NCBI RefSeq assembly: GCF_900110765.1
Contig: NZ_FOEO01000050.1
Location: forward strand, 1-38,828
DNA from: Pseudomonas sp. NFACC02
Lineage (GTDB): Bacteria; Pseudomonadota; Gammaproteobacteria; Pseudomonadales; Pseudomonadaceae
Reading direction: 5' to 3'
Length of the DNA: 38,828 bases
In this document: piece by piece, positions 32,099 through 38,828 of the stretch
Layout: every line of letters starts with the position of its first letter
Position numbering within the stretch: position 1 is the stretch's first letter
The notes under the pieces: generated by a model
What the model was told of the DNA's origin: nothing
The model's database searches: none
The model's input: the letters and a program-made list of their open reading frames with translations, nothing else
Translations under genes and position numbers: made by a program

Positions 32099-32887
32099 TC
32101 ACCCAAGCCTCAGGGTTCCGCTTGCCACCAGTGCGGCGTATCCGCCGATCTTCACCCGATCGCCTTCCAGGCGGCAAAACAGTTCCCCGCCGCGCGCCGA
32201 ACATTGATAGGCCGTCAGGCTGAACTTGTTCAACCGGGCTGACCAATAGGGAATCAGGCTGCAATGTGTCGCGCCGGTCACCGGATCTTCCGGGATGCCG
32301 ATTGCCGGGGCGAAATACCGGGACACGAAGTCGTAGCGTTCGCCATCACCCTTGGCAGTGACGATCACACCGGGCCAGGGCAGCCGGGCAATCGCGGCGA
32401 AATCAGGCTTGCATTCGCGAACCGCCTGCTCGGACTCCAGTACCACCAGCAACTCTGCAGCCCCGAGCACATCAACGATATCGACTCCCAGCGCACGCTC
32501 AACGTCCACCGTCACGCCCACCTCACTGGGAGGCATCGCCGGGAAATCCAGCAGCAGGCGCCCGTTTTCTCGCGTCACACTCAGTGGGCCTGACTTGCCC
32601 ACGAAGTCGATGGTGTCAGCCGTTTCGCCGTAAACCTCAAACAGGACGTGGGCGCTGGCCAGCGTCGCATGCCCGCACAGCGGCACTTCGCTGGTCGGTG
32701 TGAACCAGCGGATATGCCAGCCTTGGGCTTCACGCACCACGAAGGCGGTTTCCGACAGATTGTGTTCGGTCGCAATGTGCTGCATCAGCTCATCCGACAG
32801 CCAGGCGTCGAGGCGATAGACCATCGCAGGATTGCCCGCGAACAATCGATCGCTGAAAGCATCGACCTGATGAAATTCAAGCTGCAT
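32099..32887 (-). CDS. PhzF-family isomerase/epimerase-like protein
   Basis: A 262-residue protein of the PhzF fold (two diaminopimelate-epimerase-like halves). The catalytic glutamate of the family is E46 in NLSETAFV, and the second-half motif DPVTGATHC is present. There are no other phenazine genes, so it is one of the widespread PhzF relatives of unknown substrate, not a phenazine enzyme. The start at MQLEFHQVDAF (32887) is the normal N-terminus; an upstream frame start at 32941 adds 18 unlikely residues. It is in the same direction as ybaK, 102 bases downstream of it. Confidence 0.9.
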   Translation of the reverse strand: MQLEFHQVDAFSDRLFAGNPAMVYRLDAWLSDELMQHIATEHNLSETAFVVREAQGWHIRWFTPTSEVPLCGHATLASAHVLFEVYGETADTIDFVGKSGPLSVTRENGRLLLDFPAMPPSEVGVTVDVERALGVDIVDVLGAAELLVVLESEQAVRECKPDFAAIARLPWPGVIVTAKGDGERYDFVSRYFAPAIGIPEDPVTGATHCSLIPYWSARLNKFSLTAYQCSARGGELFCRLEGDRVKIGGYAALVASGTLRLG

Positions 32888-32989
32888 GGAAGGCGTCCCC
32901 GATCGTTGATGTCTGGCAGCGCCGTACCCTGGTCGCTGCAAAGGGTCACTGCATGAAAAGGCTTAAGCCGTTTCTGACCAGCCTGTGGA

Positions 32990-33460
32990 TCATTCACGGC
33001 CTATCTGGGCGAATGTGGCATGGGTGTGTTGTGCCAGTACCGCAGCCGACAGCTCGACTTCAAGCCCACGTCGACCCGCGCTGACAAAAATAGTCGCGAA
33101 CGGTTGAGCGGTTTCATCGATGAACGTACGCAGCCTTTTTTTCTGCCCCAGCGGGCTGATGCCACCCAGCAAATAACCGGTGGCACGCTGTGCCGCGGCA
33201 GGGTCAGCCATTTCCGCTTTCTTGGCACCTGCGGCATGGGCCAGCGCCTTGAGATCCAGCGAGCCCGCCACCGGGACGACCGCCACCAGCAGCTCCCCCT
33301 TCTCCGTGCTTGCCAAGAGTGTCTTGAACACTTGAGCGGGTTGCAGATTCAGTTTCTCTGCGGCTTCCAGACCATAAGAAGCCGCTTTGGGGTCATGCTC
33401 GTAACTGTGTATTCGGTGTTCGGCGCGAACTTTTTTCAGTAAATCCAATGCGGGGGTCAT
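32990..33460 (-). CDS. ybaK: Cys-tRNA(Pro)/Cys-tRNA(Cys) deacylase YbaK
   Basis: A 156-residue YbaK/EbsC-family aminoacyl-tRNA editing protein that hydrolyses cysteine mischarged on tRNA-Pro. The conserved lysine K46 in VFKTLLAS and the GYLLGGISPLGQKK segment (the GGxSPxG loop) are both present. Length is normal. In other Pseudomonas it precedes the glycerol genes. It is divergent from glpK, and no glpF gene lies between them here. Confidence 0.94.
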   Translation of the reverse strand: MTPALDLLKKVRAEHRIHSYEHDPKAASYGLEAAEKLNLQPAQVFKTLLASTEKGELLVAVVPVAGSLDLKALAHAAGAKKAEMADPAAAQRATGYLLGGISPLGQKKRLRTFIDETAQPFATIFVSAGRRGLEVELSAAVLAQHTHATFAQIGRE

Positions 33461-33600
33461 GCAGCACTCCAGACGACCGGGAGGTTCTTGTTAGGTGCCA
33501 TTACTTTAGGCCATCCGCCATCGAAACGCCTTATCCAGATAGGAACGCGCGCCCGACAATCCGAGTACGTGTAAAACCCAAGCCGGTTCGCTTTCGACCT

Positions 33601-33647
33601 TTGACAAGGTTCGTTTACGTCTATATTTTTTCGAATACGAATATTCA
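33601..33647 (+). promoter_or_regulatory. glpK promoter with GlpR-like palindromic motif
   Basis: TTGACA (33601-33606) with TATATT (33622-33627) or an overlapping TATTTT 17 bases away forms a likely promoter. TTTTTCGAATACGAATATTC (about 33627-33646) overlaps and follows the -10. It shares the TTCGAA/CGAA half-site character of the glpD upstream region and of GlpR operators. It is a candidate repressor site. Confidence 0.5.
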
Positions 33648-33742
33648 GCCATCACCAGCACTGCCACTCGCGCATGGAATGCGGATTCACACGTAAACTG
33701 ATGGCAGTTCCCGGATACCCGCTTTATCACCAGGCCACCGAC

Positions 33743-35248
33743 ATGACCGACAACGACAACAAAAATTACATCATCGCCCTCGATCAAGGTACGACCAGTT
33801 CTCGGGCCATCATCTTCGACCGCGATGCCAACGTGGTGAGCACGGCCCAGAGCGAGTTCGTTCAGCATTACCCGCAACCTGGCTGGGTCGAACATGACCC
33901 GATGGAAATCTTCGCGACCCAGACGGCCTGCATGACCAAGGTTCTGGCCCAGGCCAACCTGCATCACAACCAGATCGCCGCCATCGGCATCACCAACCAG
34001 CGTGAAACCACGGTGGTATGGGAAAAGGACACCGGCCGACCTATTTACAACGCGGTGGTCTGGCAATGCCGACGCAGCACCGAGATCTGCCAGCAGCTCA
34101 AGCGCGATGGGCTTGAGGACTACATCAAAGACACCACGGGTCTGGTGATCGACCCGTACTTTTCCGGCAGCAAACTGAAGTGGATTCTCGATCACGTCGA
34201 AGGCAGCCGTGAGCGCGCGCGCCGTGGCGAACTGTTATTCGGCACGGTCGATAGCTGGCTGATCTGGAAATTCACCGGCGGCAAGGTTCATGTCACTGAC
34301 TACACCAATGCCTCGCGCACCATGATGTTCAACATCCACACCCTGGAGTGGGATCAGCGGATGCTGGACGTGCTGGACGTTCCCCGGGAAATGCTGCCCG
34401 AGGTCAAATCCTCCTCCGAAGTCTACGGTCACAGCAAAAGCGGCATCGCTATCGCGGGCATCGCCGGCGACCAGCAATCGGCGTTGTTCGGCCAGATGTG
34501 TGTGGAGCCGGGCCAGGCGAAAAACACCTACGGTACCGGCTGTTTCCTGCTGATGAACACCGGCAAGAAAGCCGTCAAATCCAACCACGGCTTGCTCACC
34601 ACCATCGGCTGCGGCCCGCGCGGCGAAGTGGCTTACGCGCTGGAAGGCGCGGTCTTCAATGGCGGCTCGACCGTGCAGTGGCTGCGAGACGAGCTGAAAA
34701 TCGTCAATGACTCGATGGACACCGAGTACTTCGCGACCAAGGTGAAAAACAGCAATGGCGTGTACCTGGTTCCCGCGTTTACCGGCCTGGGTGCGCCCTA
34801 TTGGGACCCTTACGCACGCGGCGCCTTGTTCGGCCTGACCCGCGGCGTGAAGGTCGATCACATCATTCGTGCGGCGCTGGAATCCATCGCTTATCAAACC
34901 CGCGATGTACTCGACGCGATGCAGCAAGACGCAGCCGAACCCCTGAAAGCCTTGCGCGTGGACGGTGGCGCGGTGGCGAACAACTTCCTGATGCAGTTCC
35001 AGGCGGACATCCTCGGCACGTCGGTGGAACGTCCGAAAATGCGTGAGACCACCGCGTTGGGTGCGGCCTATCTGGCGGGCCTGGCCATCGGTTTCTGGAG
35101 CGGTCTGGACGAGTTGAAGGACAAAGCGGTCATCGAGCGCAAGTTCGAACCGCAGTGTGACGATGCCGAAAAGGAAAAGCTGTACGCGGGCTGGCGCAAG
35201 GCCGTAGACCGCACCCGCGACTGGGAGCCGCACGAAGAGGCGGAGTAA
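33743..35248 (+). CDS. glpK: Glycerol kinase
   Basis: A 501-residue FGGY-family kinase phosphorylating glycerol to glycerol-3-phosphate, trapping it in the cell. The N-terminal phosphate-1 motif is DQGTTSSR (14-21). GYGTGCFLLMNTG is reflected by NTYGTGCFLLMNTG, and the C-terminal adenosine-binding region has RVDGGAVANNFLMQFQADIL. I choose the ATG at 33743 (MTDNDNKNYI) as in other Pseudomonas; the frame is open to 33674 but without conservation. A separate facilitator gene is missing here. GlpD, encoded at 36615, takes the product. Confidence 0.97.
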   Translation: MTDNDNKNYIIALDQGTTSSRAIIFDRDANVVSTAQSEFVQHYPQPGWVEHDPMEIFATQTACMTKVLAQANLHHNQIAAIGITNQRETTVVWEKDTGRPIYNAVVWQCRRSTEICQQLKRDGLEDYIKDTTGLVIDPYFSGSKLKWILDHVEGSRERARRGELLFGTVDSWLIWKFTGGKVHVTDYTNASRTMMFNIHTLEWDQRMLDVLDVPREMLPEVKSSSEVYGHSKSGIAIAGIAGDQQSALFGQMCVEPGQAKNTYGTGCFLLMNTGKKAVKSNHGLLTTIGCGPRGEVAYALEGAVFNGGSTVQWLRDELKIVNDSMDTEYFATKVKNSNGVYLVPAFTGLGAPYWDPYARGALFGLTRGVKVDHIIRAALESIAYQTRDVLDAMQQDAAEPLKALRVDGGAVANNFLMQFQADILGTSVERPKMRETTALGAAYLAGLAIGFWSGLDELKDKAVIERKFEPQCDDAEKEKLYAGWRKAVDRTRDWEPHEEAE

Positions 35249-35323
35249 CCCATACACCATCATTGACCTGTGCTGGCTTGCTCGCGACCGGGTTGATGCA
35301 CAGACCTGTGTCCAGCCCTCAGA

Positions 35324-35529
35324 CCTGTGGGAGTGAGCCTGGTCTGGACGGCATTCCGACGAACGCGGTGGGTCAGCATCATCAACAGCGAATGACCCAC
35401 CGCATTCGTCCGAATTGCGGCCCATACCCTCGTAACCTCGGACGTCTTCCACAGCGTCCGCGTCGTTCCAGCCAACCTGAATGTCGCCGCCTGTCCGGGT
35501 ATCTTCGCGAGCATGCTCGCTCCCACAGG
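35324..35529. repeat. Compound REP/palindrome cluster between glpK and glpR
   Basis: The REP arm CCTGTGGGAGTGAGC (35324-35338) is mirrored by GCTCGCTCCCACAGG at the right end (35504-35529). Inside it, 35353-35375 pairs imperfectly with 35393-35416 (GCGGTGGGTCA with TGACCCACCGC) in a second hairpin. This occupies most of the 362-base gap between glpK and glpR, which holds no gene, and must interrupt or modulate read-through into glpR. Confidence 0.8.
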
Positions 35530-35610
35530 ATTGACTGCCCCGAGATTTTTCCGGCTGACAGGTAATGGCTGCCTGCGGCATCATGGGCGCCCTTGCCCGA
35601 AGGAAAAAAA

Positions 35611-36366
35611 ATGAATCTGCCACCCCGTCAACAGCAGATCCTCGAGCTGGTCCGTGAGCGCGGCTACGTCAGCATTGAGGAAATGGCCCATTTGTTCGTC
35701 GTGACGCCACAAACCATTCGACGCGACATCAACCAGCTGGCGGAAATGAACCTGTTGCGCCGCTACCATGGGGGCGCCGCCTACGACTCCAGCATCGAGA
35801 ACACCGCGTACGCCATGCGTGCCGACCAGATGCGTGATGAGAAGCAGCGCATCGCCGAGGCCATTGCCGCGCAGATCCCCGATCACGCCTCGCTGTTCAT
35901 CAACATCGGCACCACGACCGAATCGATTGCGCGCGCGCTGCTCAACCATAACCATCTGAAGATCATCACCAACAATCTTCACGTGGCGTCGATCCTCAGT
36001 GGCAAAGACGATTTCGAAGTGCTGCTGGCCGGTGGCAACGTGCGTCGCGACGGCGGCGTGGTGGGTCAGGCGAGCGTGGATTTCATCACACAGTTCAAAG
36101 TCGACTTCGCGTTGGTCGGGATCAGCGGGATCGACGAAGACGGTAGCCTGCTGGACTTCGACTATCAGGAAGTGCGCGTTTCTCAGGCGATCATTGCCAA
36201 TGCGCGCCAAGTGATTCTGGCGGCCGACTCCAGCAAGTTCGGTCGCAACGCCATGGTCCGTCTGGGCCCGATCACCCTAATCGACTGCCTGGTGACCGAT
36301 CAGGCGCCGGTCCCGGCATTGGCGCAATTACTGACGCAAAACAAGATTCGGCTGGAAGTGGTTTAA
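35611..36366 (+). CDS. glpR: DeoR-family glycerol-3-phosphate regulon repressor
   Basis: A 251-residue DeoR-type repressor. The HTH is at about residues 20-43 (VSIEEMAHLFVVTPQTIRRD). The C-terminal sugar-phosphate-sensing domain has the INIGTTTESIARAL and LAGGNVRRDGG segments. By family, glycerol-3-phosphate releases it from operators near glpD and glpK. The start at 35611 has AAGGA seven to nine bases upstream. Candidate operators are visible before glpK and glpD. It is read with glpK but separated by the palindrome cluster. Confidence 0.95.
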   Translation: MNLPPRQQQILELVRERGYVSIEEMAHLFVVTPQTIRRDINQLAEMNLLRRYHGGAAYDSSIENTAYAMRADQMRDEKQRIAEAIAAQIPDHASLFINIGTTTESIARALLNHNHLKIITNNLHVASILSGKDDFEVLLAGGNVRRDGGVVGQASVDFITQFKVDFALVGISGIDEDGSLLDFDYQEVRVSQAIIANARQVILAADSSKFGRNAMVRLGPITLIDCLVTDQAPVPALAQLLTQNKIRLEVV

Positions 36367-36413
36367 GCAGCGGATCACACCTGGATCTGCCCTGAGCGCA
36401 GACTCAAAAACGA

Positions 36414-36431
36414 ACCGCGCTATAGCGCGGT
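36414..36431. other. Perfect 7-bp hairpin after glpR
   Basis: ACCGCGC pairs with GCGCGGT around TATA. There is no U-tract, so it is at most a weak or factor-assisted terminator or a 3' stabiliser for glpR. Confidence 0.5.
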
Positions 36432-36527
36432 CCGAACCTCTTCATGTTCGCTTTTGTTCCTTTCCCCTCCTTCTGATCAGTATTTTCAATCAATACCGAG
36501 TGGTCGGGTGCTCGTTATTGCGTTACT

Positions 36528-36556
36528 ATTTTCGAAAATGAACATAAATGTTCGAA
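36528..36556 (+). promoter_or_regulatory. Candidate GlpR operators before glpD
   Basis: Two adjacent perfect palindromes: TTTTCGAAAA (36529-36538) and GAACATAAATGTTC (36540-36553), followed by TTCGAA (36551-36556). The halves TTTTCG, ATGTTCG and GAACAT are those of known GlpR operators. They lie 60-90 bases before the glpD ATG in an AT-rich stretch likely to hold the promoter. Confidence 0.65.
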
Positions 36557-36614
36557 TTCGCCTTTCGTGAATGCTCTGCATCCAGGCGTGATCGAATTCA
36601 GACAGGAGGCCCCG

Positions 36615-38153
36615 ATGGCCCATTCCAGCTTGCCCACTGCGCCCCTTTCCGAGGTTTATGACATTGCCGTGATTGGCGGTGGCATCAACGGTGTCGGGAT
36701 CGCGGCAGACGCATCGGGACGTGGTCTTTCGGTGTTCCTTTGCGAAAAGGACGACTTGGCCAGCCACACCTCGTCAGCCAGCAGCAAGCTGATCCACGGT
36801 GGCCTGCGCTATCTCGAACATTATGAGTTCCGTCTCGTGCGCGAAGCGCTGGCCGAACGTGAAGTGTTACTGGAAAAAGCGCCACACATCGTCAAGCCGA
36901 TGCGTTTCGTACTCCCCCACCGTCCTCATCTGCGTCCCGCGTGGATGATTCGGGCAGGGTTGTTTCTGTACGACCACCTGGGTAAACGTGAAAAACTCCC
37001 CGCCTCCAAAAACCTTCGTTTCGGCGCAGACAGTCCTCTCAACAGCTCGATCACGCGCGGTTTCGAATATTCGGATTGCTGGGTCGACGATGCGCGTCTG
37101 GTCGTGCTCAATGCCATGGCGGCCCGCGAAAAAGGTGCGCACATTCACACTCAGACGCGCTGCCTGAGCGCTCGCCGTAGCGGCGGACTGTGGCACCTGA
37201 ACATGGAGCGTGCCGACGGCAGCCTGTTTTCGATCCGCGCGAAGGCACTGGTCAACGCGGCCGGCCCGTGGGTTGCCAAGTTCATTCGCGAAGACCTCAA
37301 ACTGGAGTCGCAGTACGGCATCCGCCTGATTCAAGGCAGCCATCTGATCGTGCCGAAACTGTATGAAGGCGAAAACGCGTTCATTCTGCAGAACGAAGAC
37401 CAGCGAATCGTTTTCGCCATTCCATACCTGGAACGCTTCACCATCATCGGTACCACCGACCGCGAATACACCGGCGATCCTGCGAAAGTGGCGATTACCG
37501 AAGGCGAGACTGATTACCTGCTGAAGATCGTCAACGAACACTTCAAGAAGCAGCTCAGCCGCGACGACATCATCCGCACCTATTCGGGTGTGCGCCCGCT
37601 TTGCAACGACGAATCGGACAACCCGTCGGCCATCACTCGTGACTACACGTTGTCGTTGTCGGGCAGCGCCGATGAAGCGCCGATCCTGTCGGTCTTCGGC
37701 GGCAAACTGACGACCTACCGAAAACTGGCCGAATCGGCGATGCAGCAACTGGCGCCGTTTTTCCCCCAAATGAAGCCGAGTTGGACGGCCAAGGCGAGTC
37801 TGCCTGGCGGCGAGAACATGACCACACCGGCTGCTTTGGCTGCTGAGCTGCAACAGCGCTGCAACTGGCTGAGCGCAGACATCGCCAACCGCTGGGCAAT
37901 CACCTACGGCTCGCGCAGCTGGCGGATCGTCGAAGGCGTCCAAGGCGTCGCGGACATGGGCGAATATTTGGGTGGTGGCCTCTACAGCCGCGAAGTGGAC
38001 TACCTGTGCAGCGAAGAATGGGCGACCAAAGCCGAAGACATTCTCTGGCGCCGGACCAAGCTGGGTCTGTTCACCACGGCGCAGGAACAGCAGAACGTAC
38101 AGGCGTACCTCGACAAATTGGCGCGTAATAAAGGTGCTATCGAAGCCGCCTGA
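36615..38153 (+). CDS. glpD: Aerobic glycerol-3-phosphate dehydrogenase
   Basis: A 512-residue FAD enzyme that oxidises glycerol-3-phosphate to dihydroxyacetone phosphate and passes electrons to the quinone pool at the inner membrane. The FAD dinucleotide fold starts at IAVIGGGINGVGIA (GGGING 21-26), followed by the substrate-region SSASSKLIHGGLRYLEHYEF. A perfect AGGAGG lies five bases before the ATG at 36615; the frame is open to 36567 but the upstream part is leader. It completes the glycerol pathway with GlpK and is probably repressed by GlpR from the sites upstream. Confidence 0.97.
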   Translation: MAHSSLPTAPLSEVYDIAVIGGGINGVGIAADASGRGLSVFLCEKDDLASHTSSASSKLIHGGLRYLEHYEFRLVREALAEREVLLEKAPHIVKPMRFVLPHRPHLRPAWMIRAGLFLYDHLGKREKLPASKNLRFGADSPLNSSITRGFEYSDCWVDDARLVVLNAMAAREKGAHIHTQTRCLSARRSGGLWHLNMERADGSLFSIRAKALVNAAGPWVAKFIREDLKLESQYGIRLIQGSHLIVPKLYEGENAFILQNEDQRIVFAIPYLERFTIIGTTDREYTGDPAKVAITEGETDYLLKIVNEHFKKQLSRDDIIRTYSGVRPLCNDESDNPSAITRDYTLSLSGSADEAPILSVFGGKLTTYRKLAESAMQQLAPFFPQMKPSWTAKASLPGGENMTTPAALAAELQQRCNWLSADIANRWAITYGSRSWRIVEGVQGVADMGEYLGGGLYSREVDYLCSEEWATKAEDILWRRTKLGLFTTAQEQQNVQAYLDKLARNKGAIEAA

Positions 38154-38185
38154 ATCCCCCACCCTCTTTGCACCGCAGTGCCTCT

Positions 38186-38211
38186 GTGGGAGCGAGCTTG
38201 CCCGCTCCCAC
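38186..38211. repeat. REP hairpin after glpD
   Basis: GTGGGAGCG pairs with CGCTCCCAC around eight bases. It lies about 30 bases after the glpD stop. Confidence 0.88.
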
Positions 38212-38370
38212 GGCCTGCGGCCAGAATCAAAAGCCCTGCCGCCTCCTAAATTCCGATTCTGCCCTGTGCGCAGATGATGTCAGGCAGAACCTTGTTTCTG
38301 CCCGCAGCGCGTAACAACTGTCTTTCTCACGTCACATGCGCAGTCTCCCTGGAGGCTTCTGCCTGCAAAG

Positions 38371-38500
38371 TGTAGGAGCGCGCCCGCGATCTGGCGCGCA
38401 GCGGCAGCAAAATCAGACGACTCGGTTGTACCTGATACACCGCATGCACAGGTCTTGCTGCCGGTCCCCGGCAGATCGCGGGACAAGCCACGCTCCTACA
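38371..38500. repeat. REP pair of the GTAGGAGCG class
   Basis: TGTAGGAGCGCGCCCGCGAT (38371-38390) is mirrored by 38473-38500, which ends in CACGCTCCTACA. The inner bases also pair in part: GGCAGC near 38405 and GCTGCC near 38460. No gene lies in this stretch. Confidence 0.82.
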
Positions 38501-38520
38501 AGAGAGAGGTGTGCGGGAAA

Positions 38521-38828
38521 TGGATGCACGCCCCAAGAATGCGATGAGCGTTAGCTCCAGCCCGAGCTGTTCATATGCGCGACAGTCCAGACACCACAAA
38601 TCGCGACTTGGGTGCAGGCCAAACGCAGACGACGCGCAGTGGGCCGAGCGGCATGGATGCCGCGAGAGCGCCGTCAGGGCATGGATGCCCGTTCGGCGCG
38701 GGCCCACGGAGCGTCGTCGGAGTGCGGGTACCCGAGGAACGAGGGCCCAACCAGGAGCCGGGCACTTTTGGTTACTTTTGGTGCCTTTTCAAAAGTGACC
38801 CGCCGGAGGGGCGGAAAGGTGATTCGGC
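38521..38828. repeat. Probable dispersed repeat running off the window edge
   Basis: A 95-residue frame (38511-38798) is open, rich in Arg, Gly and Pro, and ends in a HFWLLLVPFQK-like stretch. I recognise this type of sequence from short spurious proteins annotated in many places in Pseudomonas genomes, so a repeated non-coding element is more likely than a gene. Its right end is outside the window. AGGTGTGCGGGAAATG near 38507-38522 gives a weak ribosome-site resemblance only. Confidence 0.45.

Noticed and set aside
32099..32887. PhzF homologue as evidence for phenazine production
   Set aside because: No phzA-E or phzG genes are nearby; PhzF-fold proteins of other function are widespread.
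34235..35623. 462-residue minus-strand frame opposite glpK
   Set aside because: Antisense to a complete glycerol kinase; part of it covers the palindrome cluster, so it cannot be a conserved protein.
36867..38162. 431-residue minus-strand frame opposite glpD
   Set aside because: Shadow frame of glpD with no independent support.

Overview
This is a stretch of Pseudomonas core chromosome, most likely from the P. syringae group or a near relative. The evidence is protein similarity recognised by eye: the aot-type transporter, apbC-metG, argG-motY-pyrC-rnt-bfd-bfr-grxD, argF with an ABC ATPase, and glpK-glpR-glpD. There are also many REP-type palindromes with cores such as GTGGGAGCGAGC and GTAGGAGCGCGC. 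No species call is possible without a search. I found no tRNA, rRNA, CRISPR array, prophage or recognisable defence island.

Layout. The left edge (1-347) holds the C-terminal end of an IS4-family transposase and a repeat. Next comes half of a four-gene DNA-repair module, the ligase-associated exonuclease and the ATP-dependent ligase (478-3227). A complete basic-amino-acid ABC transporter operon, aotJ-aotQ-aotM-aotO-aotP (3605-7805), follows. A perfect REP pair then precedes the other half of the repair module, the DEXH helicase and PdeM phosphoesterase (8031-11176). The transporter operon therefore lies inside the repair module.

The middle (11269-20753) carries a small Pro-rich protein, dcd, a cold-shock protein, apbC, metG, an orphan rnfB, nth, a PA3496-family small protein and an orphan LuxR-type response regulator. 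A 1.1-kb gene-poor, partly AT-rich gap follows, then an unrecognised 185-aa protein with two possible HTH segments and a structured leader.

From 20867 to 31949 are biosynthesis, RNA maturation and iron genes: argG, motY, pyrC-rnt, bfd, bfr, grxD, a molybdopterin oxidoreductase, a 100-aa unknown and argF with an overlapping ABC ATPase gene. Candidate control sites include a tandem ArgR-type operator before argG, an ArgR half-site over the argF promoter, and a Fur-type box inside the bfd promoter. Convergent bfr and grxD end in terminators that are perfect inverted copies of each other, flanking a palindromic repeat.

The right part (32099-38153) carries a PhzF-family protein, a YbaK deacylase and the glycerol genes glpK, glpR and glpD, with GlpR-like sites before glpK and glpD. 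No glpF is present. The last 675 bases hold REP palindromes and a sequence that looks like a dispersed Pseudomonas repeat.

No clearly new multi-gene system is visible. The most unusual features are the split repair module, the mirrored terminators, the orphan RnfB, and the gap with its HTH protein.
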